A stretch of DNA of 64,000 nt from Bradyrhizobium sp. WBOS07. GTDB lineage: Bacteria > Pseudomonadota > Alphaproteobacteria > Rhizobiales > Xanthobacteraceae. The DNA is taken from contig NZ_CP029008.1 of NCBI RefSeq assembly GCF_024585165.1, positions 2,294,001-2,358,000 of the forward strand, written 5' to 3'. The notes beneath the pieces are model-generated. The model saw only the letters and a program-made list of their open reading frames with translations. It did no database searches and was not told the origin of the DNA. Below, in pieces: positions 44,665 to 53,416 of this stretch (position 1 is its first letter; each line of letters opens with the position of its first letter). Position numbers and translations under genes: made by a program.

Positions 44665-47600
44665 CTAGCCTTCGTCCAGCAGCTCGAACAGCTCCTCCAC
44701 CCGCTCGAACGGCGCGCCCTGCATCTTGGCGTGATAGACCACGCGGTCGCCGTCGCGCTGCAGCGACTTGCCCCGCGACTTCCGCAGGCGCCCCGGCAGG
44801 AAGGTCGCGGCCGCAGCTTCCGGGCCGACATCGAGGCGGATGATGCCTCTGCGCTTGCATTCGATCCTGAGCCTCGCCGCAGCGAAGAAGTCGAGCGCGA
44901 GCTCCGGCAGCGGTCCGAAGCGCCGGGCGGTTTCCTCCTCGAGGTCTTCGAGATCGTCCTCATCCGTGCAACGTGCGGCGCGCGCATAGAGCTCGAGCCG
45001 GACCGGCTCGGACTGCACATAGCTCTCGGGCAGCATTTCACCGAGCGGCAGGTTCAGGTCCGGCACCCACACCGCCTGCCCCTCGTCGAGCTTCTCCGAA
45101 GCCATCTTGAGGAGATGACTGTAGAGCACCGGCCCGAACACCTTAACGTGGCCGGATTGCTGCTCGGAGAACAGATCGCCCGCGCCGCGCAGATCGAGGT
45201 CGCGTTCGCTGATGGCAAAGCCCGCGCCGGGCCGGCTGAACTCCTCGAGCACGGCCAGCCGCTTCTCCGATTGTCCGGATTGCGTCTCGGTCAACAGATG
45301 GGCGAAGGCGCGGATGCCGCTGCGGCCGACGCGTCCGCGCAGCTGATGCAGCTGGGCGAGGCCGAACTTCTCCGGCCAGCAGACAACGATGGTGTTGGCA
45401 CGGGGAATGTCGAGCCCGCTCTCGACGATGTTGGTCGCGAGCAGCACGTCGGCCCTGCCCTCGACGAAGCTCATCATGCGGTCGTCGATCTCGTCCGCCG
45501 CCAATCGGCCGTGCAGGCAGACGATGCGCAGATCAGGCGCCACCGCCTGCACCCGCGCCAGCATCGGATCGAGGTCCTGGATGCGCGGGCAGATCAGAAA
45601 GCTCTGGCCGTGGCGGCGCTGCTCGCGCAGCAGCGCCGAGGCGATCGCGGCATCCGACAGCGGCGCGATCCGGGTCGCGACCGGAAGCCGGTGCACCGGG
45701 GGCGAGGCGATCACGCTGAGGTCGCGGAAGCCGGCAAGGCCGGCGGCGAGCGTGCGCGGGATCGGCGTCGCGCTCATCATCAGCACATGGACGTTCCTGG
45801 CGAGGCCGGCGAGCCTGGCCTTCTCGGCGGCGCCGAAATGCTGCTCCTCGTCGATGATGACGAGGCCGAGATCGTCGAACCTGACGTCCTTGCCGGTGAG
45901 CGCCTGCGTGCCGATCACGACCTTGATCCGGCCGCTGCGCAGGCCCTCCCTGGTCTCGCGCAGCTCGGCGCCCGAGGTCGCCCGCGACAGGTTGCCGACG
46001 TCGATGCCGAACGGGGCAAAACGTTTCTGGAAGGTCGCGACGTGCTGGCGCGCCAGCACCGTCGTCGGCACCGCGACCGCCACCTGCTTGCCCGAGAGCA
46101 CCACGGCCGCCGCCGCCCGCAGCGCCACCTCGGTCTTGCCGAAGCCGACGTCGCCGCAGACCACCCGATCCATGGGATGACCGGAGGCGAGATCGTCCAG
46201 CACGTCGTGGATCGCCTTGGCCTGGTCGATCGTGGTGAAGTAGGGAAAACGCGCGACGAACTTCTCGTAGGCAGATCCCGGCGGCACCAGCTTCTCGCCG
46301 CGCCGGCGGCGGCGCTGGCTGATGTGCTTGGCGAGCGCCCTGCCGGCCGCCTGGATCTCGCGCTCCGCTTCGGTGCGCCGCGCCCACCATGTGCTGCCGT
46401 CCGCCTTGTCGAGCGAGAGCTTGCCGAGCTCAGCCGCGTAGGGCCACATCAGGGCGAGATCGGACGGCGGCACCAGCACCGCATTGTCGCCGGCGAACTT
46501 CAGGCGGATCATCTCGCGCAAGCCGCCGTCGCCGGTGTTGACGGTCTGCAGGCCGTCGAGCACGCCGAGGCCGCGCTGGAGATGGATCACCACCGTGCCC
46601 TGCTCGGGCACGTCGGCATGGTCGAAGGCCGTGCTCCAGGCCCGCGCCATCGGCTGCGGATGATGCGCCCGGCTGCCGAGCACGTCGGAGGCCGTCACGA
46701 CGACGAGAGGCTTTCGGCCCGGCACCACAAAGCCCGCGTCGAGATCGGCCAGCAGCGCCGCCTCGCCGCTCCGCGCGCTCGCCGCCTCGTCCCAGTCCTC
46801 GCAGCGCGGCGCCTTGAGGCCGCTCATGCGCTCCATCACGCGCAGGTCGTCCTCCTGCGCCGCGGCGAGGATCAGGCGCGAACCGGCCCGCCGCGTCTCC
46901 TCGACGAAAGCACGCAGCGCCTTCCTGGCGGATGTCAGCTTCGAAAACTCCGGGATGGTCTGGAAGGACGCTGCGCGCGGCAGCACCTTCATGCCCCTGG
47001 AGAGCTGCTTCCAGTCGCGCCGTCCGAGATATTCGCGCTCGCGCTCGGCGCGCGGCGCGGCCTCCTCGATCGTATCGAACCAGCCGTCGACGTGCGCCGG
47101 AACGCCTGCGTCGGCGATCCATTTGGCACGTCCGCAATAATCGAACAGGCTCGCGCGCTTGCTTCCTTTGCCGGCAAGGCCGAGCCGCTCCGACATGGGA
47201 TCGACGAGCAGCTCCCTGGTCTCGAAGATGATCCTGTGCTCGTTCGGGTCGAACGCCACGATCCGCTTGATCGCGCGATCCGAATGCTCGATCCGGAACG
47301 GCCCCAGCGCGCCCGCCGGAAAGATCTCGAAGGTCTGGCCGTGGAACAGCGCCCCGCCCGGATAATCCGGCTCGTCGTCGAGATCGTATCCGAGGGCTTC
47401 GAGGCGCGTCTCGAGCTCGCGCTCGGAGAACGGGCCGCCCACCTTCAAGCTCAAACTGAGGCGTGCCAGGCTCGCCGGCGGCGGCAGGCGCTCCATCACC
47501 GCTTCCGCCGTCGAGACCAGAAACAGCGGGTTCTTGGATTTCGCAAGGCGCCTCAGCACGGAAGCCCTGCGCCCCGCGAGCTCGTGCGACGGCTCGAGCT

Positions 47601-47979
47601 GATCGAACGGCAAGGTGTTCAAGCGCGGAAACACCAGGACCTCGCAAGCGGGGTCGAGCGCGTGAATGACGCTGCCCAGCCGCTCCGCTCTGTTCTCGTT
47701 CTCGGCGAGAAAAACGATGCCGCCGGGTCCGGACTGCTTCCATTGGGCAAGCAGGTGGAGAGCCAGCACCCCGAGCGGCGACGCCGACGAGATCGTGGCG
47801 CGCTGCACCGACTTGCTCGTCCTTGGCGACGTCCTGTTCGGCAACGCCTTGCTTGTCGACGTCCTGCTCGGCAACGTCTTCTTCGGCGACCTCTTGGCCA
47901 CCCGCGCCTTCTTGGTAAGCCTCACTTGAATCCGTTTCTGGTCGTAAACCGTCGTCAACTGAACGCCAGCCGCCCTCAT
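44665..47979 (-). CDS. Second Mfd-like helicase (divergent transcription-repair coupling factor paralogue)
   Basis: About 1104 residues from the ATG at 47979; the true start is uncertain because residues before LTTVYDQKR look poorly conserved and a GTG at about 47930 is also possible. It has the full Mfd order: UvrB-homology region (FLAENENRAERLG, FPRLNTLPFDQLEPSHE), RID-like segment (GTVVIHLQRGLGVLDGLQT), translocase with GDVGFGKTE and DEEQHFG, and a TRG-like part (PGAGFAISERDLDLRGAGDL). The N-terminal linker is Lys/Ser/Arg/Thr-rich. The canonical mfd is at 16326-19844. It could act with a specialised polymerase or be a stress-linked translocase. Confidence 0.85.
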   Translation of the reverse strand: MRAAGVQLTTVYDQKRIQVRLTKKARVAKRSPKKTLPSRTSTSKALPNRTSPRTSKSVQRATISSASPLGVLALHLLAQWKQSGPGGIVFLAENENRAERLGSVIHALDPACEVLVFPRLNTLPFDQLEPSHELAGRRASVLRRLAKSKNPLFLVSTAEAVMERLPPPASLARLSLSLKVGGPFSERELETRLEALGYDLDDEPDYPGGALFHGQTFEIFPAGALGPFRIEHSDRAIKRIVAFDPNEHRIIFETRELLVDPMSERLGLAGKGSKRASLFDYCGRAKWIADAGVPAHVDGWFDTIEEAAPRAEREREYLGRRDWKQLSRGMKVLPRAASFQTIPEFSKLTSARKALRAFVEETRRAGSRLILAAAQEDDLRVMERMSGLKAPRCEDWDEAASARSGEAALLADLDAGFVVPGRKPLVVVTASDVLGSRAHHPQPMARAWSTAFDHADVPEQGTVVIHLQRGLGVLDGLQTVNTGDGGLREMIRLKFAGDNAVLVPPSDLALMWPYAAELGKLSLDKADGSTWWARRTEAEREIQAAGRALAKHISQRRRRRGEKLVPPGSAYEKFVARFPYFTTIDQAKAIHDVLDDLASGHPMDRVVCGDVGFGKTEVALRAAAAVVLSGKQVAVAVPTTVLARQHVATFQKRFAPFGIDVGNLSRATSGAELRETREGLRSGRIKVVIGTQALTGKDVRFDDLGLVIIDEEQHFGAAEKARLAGLARNVHVLMMSATPIPRTLAAGLAGFRDLSVIASPPVHRLPVATRIAPLSDAAIASALLREQRRHGQSFLICPRIQDLDPMLARVQAVAPDLRIVCLHGRLAADEIDDRMMSFVEGRADVLLATNIVESGLDIPRANTIVVCWPEKFGLAQLHQLRGRVGRSGIRAFAHLLTETQSGQSEKRLAVLEEFSRPGAGFAISERDLDLRGAGDLFSEQQSGHVKVFGPVLYSHLLKMASEKLDEGQAVWVPDLNLPLGEMLPESYVQSEPVRLELYARAARCTDEDDLEDLEEETARRFGPLPELALDFFAAARLRIECKRRGIIRLDVGPEAAAATFLPGRLRKSRGKSLQRDGDRVVYHAKMQGAPFERVEELFELLDEG

Positions 47980-48185
47980 TTGCGATTCGGCGACGTCGCG
48001 CCATGCATATGAGATTTGCCCCGCGAACGCACGCCTGGTGGCAACGTTCGGCGCGGCGCAACGATCCCGACACAAGGGCTGGCTTGTCGACCGCTGCAGC
48101 GGAACTGCACGGCGCGGGATCTGCGTCTGTCGATGCGACGCTGAGCGCGATTGTAACCGTTCCGCGCACGGAGAGAAACGAAAAA

Positions 48186-48216
48186 CCCCAGCGCTTGGAG
48201 CCACGCTGGGGCGTTT
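48186..48216. terminator. Intrinsic terminator-like hairpin upstream of the second mfd
   Basis: CCCCAGCG (48186-48193) pairs with CGCTGGGG (48204-48211) around TTGGAGCCA plus one base. On the minus strand the 3' side reads GGGGTTTTTCG, a good U tract. It lies about 210 bases upstream of the mfd paralogue start, so it would end transcripts entering from the right or attenuate its own. Confidence 0.7.
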
Positions 48217-48300
48217 CGTTCAAATGAATTGGTCAAGCAATGACCTCTTCATAGCAGCGATTTCAGCGCGCGCTTGTGAACTGGTTCACATTCCTGCGGC

Positions 48301-48475
48301 AAAACAAACGACCTCAGCGCGGAGGCTCTGAGGTCGCCAACCTTTGTGGGAAAGGTTTTCTCGCGGCCCGGGGCTTTTGGGGGGCTGGGGCTGGGCCGCG
48401 AGCCAGGATTCGACGCCGGCCACGCCAAGTCGTTCCATGCAAAGTCGTTCCATGCAAAGTCGTTCCATCACCACC
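48301..48475 (-). other. Non-coding stretch with 15-base tandem repeats and minus-strand terminator
   Basis: Three near-identical units built on AAGTCGTTCCATGCA run from about 48427 to 48471. On the minus strand, GACCTCAG/CTGAGGTC (48310-48317 with 48328-48335) makes an eight-pair stem followed by GTTTGTTTTG. Short frames cross the repeats in two phases without convincing ribosome sites. Together they suggest a short transcript reading leftward from about 48540 to 48301. I cannot name it; a small RNA is possible. The rest of 47980-48599 shows only the hairpin at 48186. Confidence 0.45.
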
Positions 48476-48599
48476 GGCGGAGAGCTTCGCCGCGGCGGCC
48501 TGAACGTTCGTCCCGTTCAATCCGCCGGAGTGGGATACCGCATTGCGGTTTGAGCGTGCACGCGCTGCGCGCTAGGATGCCGCTTTTATGGAGGCTCAT

Positions 48600-48839
48600 T
48601 TGAAACCATTGCTTTTCATCGCCGCCGTCGCGCTGCTTGCGTCGGCCCCCGCCCACTCGCAGACGCTGGTCGATCCGAGCAAGGTCGCTCCCGAATATCG
48701 CGAGGCAGCCGAGAAGCGCCGGGCCGAGCAGCTGCGCCAGCGCGAATGCGCGCTGAAGGCGGATCTCGAGAAGGTGCTGCCCAGGGATCGCACCGCTTTC
48801 CTCACCCATTGCCTGGAGACGATGGCGGCCGGGCACTAG
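48600..48839 (+). CDS. Small exported protein
   Basis: 79 residues. I prefer the TTG at 48600, spaced five bases from GGAGG, over the ATG at 48588 that overlaps that site. The signal peptide is KPLLFIAAVALLASAPAHS. The mature part is charged and helical (EYREAAEKRRAEQLRQRECA) with two cysteines (C-x27-C). Periplasmic location is likely, function unknown. Confidence 0.72.
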   Translation: MKPLLFIAAVALLASAPAHSQTLVDPSKVAPEYREAAEKRRAEQLRQRECALKADLEKVLPRDRTAFLTHCLETMAAGH

Positions 48840-48953
48840 CGGCCGGCCGAAGCCCGCGCGCGCTCCGACATCCAGCCGCAATATCCTTCAAGCTTTCTTC
48901 AGACATTTGGGATCAGCTCAAGATCCGTTTTTCAAAGTCATTGTTGTCGGCGC

Positions 48954-49238
48954 ATGAGCTCGGTCCAGATTCAGTGCACGCGGTGCAAGAGCGTGTTTCG
49001 CGATCGCGCCGGGCGGTTGCAGGACGGCTATTCCAGGCAATGCCCGAGTTGCGAAGTGGTGCTGTTCTTCGCCGAGGATTCCCAGCATCCCTTCATCAAG
49101 CGCGCGATGCGCAATGCGCGCAAGGTCCGCAAGGACATTAGGGAGGCCGAGGCCTTGCGGCTTGTCGCACCCGAACCGCGCGCGGCGCAATCGAGGAGAT
49201 TCGCCGGACGGACGCGGTCGGCCGAACGCGAGGAGTAG
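48954..49238 (+). CDS. Small zinc-ribbon protein
   Basis: 94 residues. The ribbon is CTRC-x15-CPSC near the N-terminus (QIQCTRCKSVFRDRAGRL, QCPSCEVVLFF), followed by a basic, probably nucleic-acid-binding tail (MRNARKVRKDIREAEALRL). Zinc-ribbon plus basic helix suggests DNA or RNA binding. The stop lies one base from the convergent Nudix gene's stop. Confidence 0.78.
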   Translation: MSSVQIQCTRCKSVFRDRAGRLQDGYSRQCPSCEVVLFFAEDSQHPFIKRAMRNARKVRKDIREAEALRLVAPEPRAAQSRRFAGRTRSAEREE

Positions 49239-49239
49239 C

Positions 49240-49632
49240 TCACCTCGGCTTCTGCTTGCGCGGAAACAGGCGATCGCGGATGTAGCGCGAGGTTGCGGTC
49301 AGACGGATGCCGCGCGGCTTCTGCCAGGCGGCGCGGTCGATCTCCTTCTTGTCGCCGATGGCCAGCCGGCCTTTGGCGCTCTTGGCAATGAAGATCGCGT
49401 CGCTCATCTTGCGGCCGGAACGCTTGTTCCTGGCTTTCACTTCCTTCCAGAGACTGATCCTGCCGAGCTTCAGCTTGGGCAGCTCCTCCCGGATTTCCCG
49501 CCGCAGGCAATCCTTCGCGGACTCGCGCGCCCGCTTGCGGCCGCCCGGAAACATCCACAGGCCGTCCGACCGGCGTCTGACCAACAATACCTTGCCGCGC
49601 CTCGCGGCGACGAGCTTGGAAGACTTCGCCAT
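49240..49632 (-). CDS. Nudix hydrolase
   Basis: 130 residues. The Nudix box is present as GGRKRARESAKDCLRREI then REELPKL, matching G-x5-E-x7-REU-x-EE-x-GU with one replacement at the final glycine. VLLVRRRSDGLWMFPGG precedes it. Such enzymes hydrolyse nucleoside diphosphate derivatives; MutT- and diphosphoinositol-type branches cannot be separated here. It is strongly basic. The upstream A/T-rich patch probably contains its promoter. Confidence 0.88.
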   Translation of the reverse strand: MAKSSKLVAARRGKVLLVRRRSDGLWMFPGGRKRARESAKDCLRREIREELPKLKLGRISLWKEVKARNKRSGRKMSDAIFIAKSAKGRLAIGDKKEIDRAAWQKPRGIRLTATSRYIRDRLFPRKQKPR

Positions 49633-49762
49633 TGCTGCCGTCGCTGAAACAGAATCGTTCCGATCGTAACTTGTCTAGTGAAACAGACAAGTTCGCGGCA
49701 TACTTCGGGGCGCCGGATGCTGGCGTGGCACCTCGGGCAGATCGCCGCGGTCGGCGGCGAGA

Positions 49763-50848
49763 TCAGTCCTTGCCCGCCCCTGCCCGGTCCTCCGTCCTGA
49801 TCCAGGCCATCATCATCTCCCAGGCCACCGAGAGGATGATCGGTCCGATGAACAGGCCGACGATGCCGTGGGCGAGCGTGCCGCCGATCACGCCGACGAA
49901 AATCACGATGGTCGGCGTGGTCAGGCCGCGTCCCATGACGAGCGGCTTCAGCATGGTGTCGATGAAGCCGACGAGGACGAGAAACACGGTGAGCAGCAGC
50001 GCCGTGGTGACGTCCTTGGCGGTCCAGATCCAGATGATCACCGGCAGCAGCACGAGGAACGCGCCGATCTGCACGATCGAGAGCAGCAGCACGATGAAGG
50101 CCAGAAGGCCGGCGCTCGGCACGGCAGCGAGCTTGAAGCCGATGCCGGCGAGCAGCGCCTGCACGATCGCTACGCCGATCACGCCCTGCGCCACGGCGCG
50201 GATGGTCGCGCCCGCCAGCGAGAGGAAATGCTCGGTCTGCTCCGGCACGATGCGAAACAGGAAGCCGCGGCCGGCCGCGACCAGCCTCGGCCCATGCGGA
50301 AACAGGAAGCCGGCCACGAACACCGAGACCAGGAACTGGAGCGTGCCGAGGCCGGCATCGCCGGCAAGCGACAGCAGCGGGCCCGCCAGCGGCTGGAGAT
50401 ATGGCGCCACCTCGCGCACCAGCGCACGGACGTTGGTGTAGGCCTGGTCCCAGAGCTCGTAGAGCCAGGGGCCGGCGAGCGGCCAGGATTTGATCTGCTC
50501 GGGCGCGGCCTGAAGCGCCAGATCGCCGGTGCCGAGCTGGTGGGCCAGCTCGCGCACGCCGTCCACCGCGCTGATGCCGAGCCAGGTCGCCGGGCCGATG
50601 ACGATGCCGAGCGTGATCAAGGTCAGGATCGCGGCTGCGGTCTTGGGCCGGCCGCCGAGGGCTTTGGCCACCCAGCTGAAGGCCGGATAGAACGCAACCG
50701 CGAGCACGCCGCTCCAGGCCAGGATCGGCACGAACGGGCGGATGATCAGGAAGGTCCAGATGATCAGCAGGGCGAGCAGGCCGAGCCGGATCACCAGCTG
50801 GATGACATCCTCTCCCGTCAGGAGCTGACGGAGACTTTTCACGGGCAC
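49763..50848 (-). CDS. AI-2E family transporter (PerM-like)
   Basis: 361 residues from a GTG at 50848 preceded by AAGGAA; the frame is open to 50929 but the extra N-terminus is unlike the family. About eight hydrophobic segments, with the family phrase GFIDTMLKPLVMGRGLTTPT near the end, then FVGVIGGTLAHGIVGLFIGPI. This superfamily includes AI-2 exporters, sodium/proton antiporters and permeases of unknown substrate, so no function is assigned. Confidence 0.87.
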   Translation of the reverse strand: MPVKSLRQLLTGEDVIQLVIRLGLLALLIIWTFLIIRPFVPILAWSGVLAVAFYPAFSWVAKALGGRPKTAAAILTLITLGIVIGPATWLGISAVDGVRELAHQLGTGDLALQAAPEQIKSWPLAGPWLYELWDQAYTNVRALVREVAPYLQPLAGPLLSLAGDAGLGTLQFLVSVFVAGFLFPHGPRLVAAGRGFLFRIVPEQTEHFLSLAGATIRAVAQGVIGVAIVQALLAGIGFKLAAVPSAGLLAFIVLLLSIVQIGAFLVLLPVIIWIWTAKDVTTALLLTVFLVLVGFIDTMLKPLVMGRGLTTPTIVIFVGVIGGTLAHGIVGLFIGPIILSVAWEMMMAWIRTEDRAGAGKD

Positions 50849-51123
50849 TGCTTTCCTTGCGGCATGAACGCAAAACTTCCGGTGCTTGCGCGGCCCAGCC
50901 GTTATTGCCAGCAACGCATCCGGCGTCAAGGCGACGGGAACCGGCCCGCCCCGCGATTGGCACCACGTCAGGGCCCTTGCGCCATGGCCCGCGACCCGCG
51001 ACCGCCTCCGACGTCACCCGCCCTTGGCTAACGCCCGTTAACCGGATTCCCGCGCGCCGGTTTACGCCGCTGCAAACGCCCGCGGCTAGCGTAGATCGGG
51101 GTCACCAAGAAGCATTCCGTGCA

Positions 51124-51351
51124 ATGGCCAACAGCATCTGGACGATCGAAGAATTTACCTGTGCGGGTTGCGGCATGAACTACACCGCGACCAGGGAGGA
51201 GCACAGCGAAGCCCACGCCGGCCATTTCAAATGCAGCATCTGCAGCGGAATGGTGCACGCCTGGTCCGGCAAGCATCATTTCTTCGGCTGGCAAGCCGTC
51301 AAGACGCGGCCACCCGTGTTCGGAAAGCGCTGGGCGGACGTGGAATGGTAG
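51124..51351 (+). CDS. Small zinc-ribbon-type protein
   Basis: 75 residues from the ATG at 51124. Two CxxC pairs, FTCAGCGMNY and FKCSICSGMV, frame a short helical part with His residues (EEHSEAHAGH). HHFFGWQAVKTRPPVFGKRW closes the protein, a typical ending of small rhizobial proteins. It is probably zinc-binding. Function unknown. Confidence 0.75.
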   Translation: MANSIWTIEEFTCAGCGMNYTATREEHSEAHAGHFKCSICSGMVHAWSGKHHFFGWQAVKTRPPVFGKRWADVEW

Positions 51352-51498
51352 GCCGCCCATCACGCGGGCAGCCCTGACGATGCCGCAGGGTCGTCCGAGA
51401 CGGACCGGCGGATCGGCCGAATTGCAGCGGCGCCATTTGGACTCCGTTCATCGATCGCCGCTAGATCAGAACGGACCCTTGGCGCCGAACCAGCAATC

Positions 51499-51801
51499 AT
51501 GGCCGACCTCAACGCCGTCCTGACCAGGCTCAACGACCGCCTGCTCCGCCTCGAAGGCGAGCTGTTCGTGCTGCGCTCGCTGGCGCGCGCGACGCTGACG
51601 GCGGGCGATGACCATGCGGCGCGGATGCGCAAGCTGGTCGAAGCCGCAAAGGTCGCGCTCGACGACGAGGCCAGGCGCCCGCTCGACAAGCCGACACGCA
51701 AATATGTCGACGCGGCAACCGCCCTGGTGGAGGAACTGCTGGTCGAGCCGACCCCGGCGCGGCCGCTGTTCACAGTGATCGACGGCGGCCGGCGCGATTG
51801 A
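51499..51801 (+). CDS. Small helical hypothetical protein
   Basis: 100 residues. It begins with a heptad-rich helix (LNAVLTRLNDRLLRLEGELF) and continues LVEAAKVALDDEARRPLD, ending in LFTVIDGGRRD. No membrane segment or signal peptide. Not recognised. It is separated from its neighbours by more than 60 bases on each side. Confidence 0.68.
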   Translation: MADLNAVLTRLNDRLLRLEGELFVLRSLARATLTAGDDHAARMRKLVEAAKVALDDEARRPLDKPTRKYVDAATALVEELLVEPTPARPLFTVIDGGRRD

Positions 51802-51861
51802 ACAACAGGCGCATTGATCCGACGGCGCCGCGGCGTCCGTAGCCTTGCCGCGCAGATCCCG

Positions 51862-52080
51862 CTAGATCGGCGTGGAATTCTCTGCCTTGAGCCGGCTGAG
51901 GCCTGCCTCGATGATCGCGATCTCCTCGTCGATCTGGCCGATCGGCAGGCTGAAATCATAACCGGACCTGCTCTTCAGCTCGACCGCGAGCCGCTGCCTG
52001 TGCATCATCAGCTCGTCGAGCCCACGGCGGTTCTTCAGCCGCACATAGCTGTCGACAATCTGCTCAATTGCGCGCGGCAT
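51862..52080 (-). CDS. Small helical hypothetical protein
   Basis: 72 residues from the ATG at 52080 (a start at 52116 is also open). The sequence MPRAIEQIVDSYVRLKNRRG, then LDELMMHRQRLAVELKS, and IGQIDEEIAIIEAGLSRL is strongly amphipathic, suggesting a helical hairpin or dimer. It resembles short helical proteins that sit near chaperone or regulatory genes, but I cannot name the family. Confidence 0.68.
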   Translation of the reverse strand: MPRAIEQIVDSYVRLKNRRGLDELMMHRQRLAVELKSRSGYDFSLPIGQIDEEIAIIEAGLSRLKAENSTPI

Positions 52081-52241
52081 GAGATTTGTCCCGGCGAAAA
52101 GGCCCGCGCGGCGCACCCACGCCGGCGGGACATTTTCGGTGTCGCGGTACGCAGTACAAATCCGCGACGGATTCGTCGATACGCCGGGCTGGTTGAGATC
52201 GCGTTACCATTCAGTGATTTCGTGATACGCGGCATTGAAAA

Positions 52242-52267
52242 GGCCGCTGGCGATAACGCCAGCGGCC
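52242..52267 (-). terminator. Intrinsic terminator of the porin remnant
   Basis: GGCCGCTGGCG (52242-52252) pairs with CGCCAGCGGCC (52257-52267) around ATAA, eleven perfect pairs. On the minus strand it is followed by TTTTC. It lies 11 bases after the TAA of the porin fragment. Confidence 0.85.
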
Positions 52268-52277
52268 CAGGCCGGGT

Positions 52278-52352
52278 TTAAAAACGGATGCGGGTTGAAA
52301 TGTAGCCAGCCCCGGTCCACGCACTCTTATCAGCCCGCCCGGCGTCCCTCTG
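52278..52352 (-). pseudogene. C-terminal remnant of an outer-membrane porin gene
   Basis: Reading leftward, 24 codons end in SAWTGAGYISTRIRF and a TAA. Alternating hydrophobic and polar residues with a terminal phenylalanine are the hallmark of the last strand of outer-membrane beta-barrels, and rhizobial porins end this way. In the same frame a stop lies just upstream (52353-52355), and no porin sequence continues to the right. The intact terminator directly downstream supports an old gene end. The source gene was probably lost by deletion. Confidence 0.6.
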
Positions 52353-52632
52353 TTAACAACGAAACACAGGAACCGAATCATTGGACGCTTGCCGTCCCGC
52401 CGTGGCCGCGCGGCAACGCACATGGTTCGCGGCATGGGTTTGCGGAAGCGTTGCGGGCAATCTGCGCCCGCCCTGGAGGCACCGAAATGGCGAGCTGCGC
52501 ATTCCAGGCATCGATCGCAGCCGCGTCCTCGGCTCATTGTTGATAACCCAGGCAAGCGCTGCGCGGGTGGTGACAGGGCGTCCGGACGTGTTATCGGGTG
52601 ATGACGCAGTTGCGAGACCGGATCGGAGACCC

Positions 52633-53220
52633 ATGCGCATTACCCTCGTCGGCTCCCGCCATTTCGGCGTGACCACCCTGAACATGCTCCGGGAGCACGG
52701 CGTTTCGATCGTGCGGGTCGTGGTGGCCGACGCCGAGGATCGCCTCGCCGCGGCCGCCAAGGCGGCCGGCATCGAGGTCGTGGTGCAGGCCAACCCGAAG
52801 CTGGTCGTAGGCTCCGAGATCGCCCCTGATACCGATTTGATCATTACGGCGCACAGCCACGCCCGGATCGGCAAGGACGCGCTCGCCGCGGCCAGGCTCG
52901 GCGGGATCGGCTATCACCCCTCGCTGCTGCCGCGTCATCGCGGCAAGGCCGCCGTGGAATGGACCATCAAGGAAGGCGATCCGATCGCCGGGGGCACGAT
53001 CTATCACCTCGCCGACCGCATGGACGCCGGCGCCATCGCCGCCCAGGACTGGTGCTTCGTGAAGAAGGGCGAGACGGCGCGAGAGCTCTGGGAGCGCGCG
53101 CTGGCGCCCCTCGGCCTCAAGCTCCTCGCCGACGTGATCGACTACGCCAAGGTCCACAAGGCGCTGCCCGCCAAGACTCAGGACGAGCAGTTCGCGACCT
53201 CCGCGCCAAGCCTTTCGTGA
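52633..53220 (+). CDS. Formyltransferase-family protein (Fmt/PurN-like)
   Basis: 195 residues from the ATG at 52633, preceded by GGAG. The catalytic region is clear: LIITAHSHARIGKDAL, then GIGYHPSLLPRHRGKAAVEW with the conserved His and Pro, and GGTIYHLADRMDAGAI. These belong to the N10-formyl-tetrahydrofolate formyltransferase fold. It lacks the C-terminal tRNA-binding domain of Fmt and is shorter than PurN, so the acceptor is unknown; relatives act on sugars or amino groups. It stands alone after the porin remnant. Confidence 0.85.
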   Translation: MRITLVGSRHFGVTTLNMLREHGVSIVRVVVADAEDRLAAAAKAAGIEVVVQANPKLVVGSEIAPDTDLIITAHSHARIGKDALAAARLGGIGYHPSLLPRHRGKAAVEWTIKEGDPIAGGTIYHLADRMDAGAIAAQDWCFVKKGETARELWERALAPLGLKLLADVIDYAKVHKALPAKTQDEQFATSAPSLS

Positions 53221-53313
53221 AGCCTATCCAAGGGCTCGCTCCCGACGTTTACCCTTAACGTGAAGCCGCGTTGATTCTGCTTGGAAAATCGGAGCCGAAA
53301 ACGCAAATAAACC

Positions 53314-53352
53314 ATTGTTCCAACAGGAACAATTTGCGATTTGGCATCGCAA
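53314..53352. promoter_or_regulatory. Two adjacent perfect dyads upstream of an exported-protein gene
   Basis: ATTGTTCC-AACA-GGAACAAT (53314-53333) and TTGCGAT-TTGGC-ATCGCAA (53334-53352) lie side by side about 65-100 bases before the ATG at 53417. Both are perfect inverted repeats, of eight and seven pairs. Such an arrangement is typical of regulator-binding sites; they lack a T tract. The cognate regulator is unknown. Confidence 0.5.
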
Positions 53353-53416
53353 CAAATTTCCGTCACATTTGGTCCAGATAAGCGACAGCATATCAGACAC
53401 ATTGAAGGACGGATTT

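Noticed and set aside
44635..48012. An 1125-codon plus-strand frame across the second mfd
   Set aside because: Same artefact: His/Arg/Asp-rich composition with no family motif, exactly antisense to a helicase.
48427..48471. Possible CRISPR-like tandem repeats
   Set aside because: Units are 15 bases, directly abutting, with no spacers and no cas genes.
48286..48520. Short minus-strand frames across the 15-mer repeats (MERLC-type and GTTLH-type)
   Set aside because: Two phases are open because the repeat is a multiple of three. Part of one frame is encoded by the terminator stem itself.
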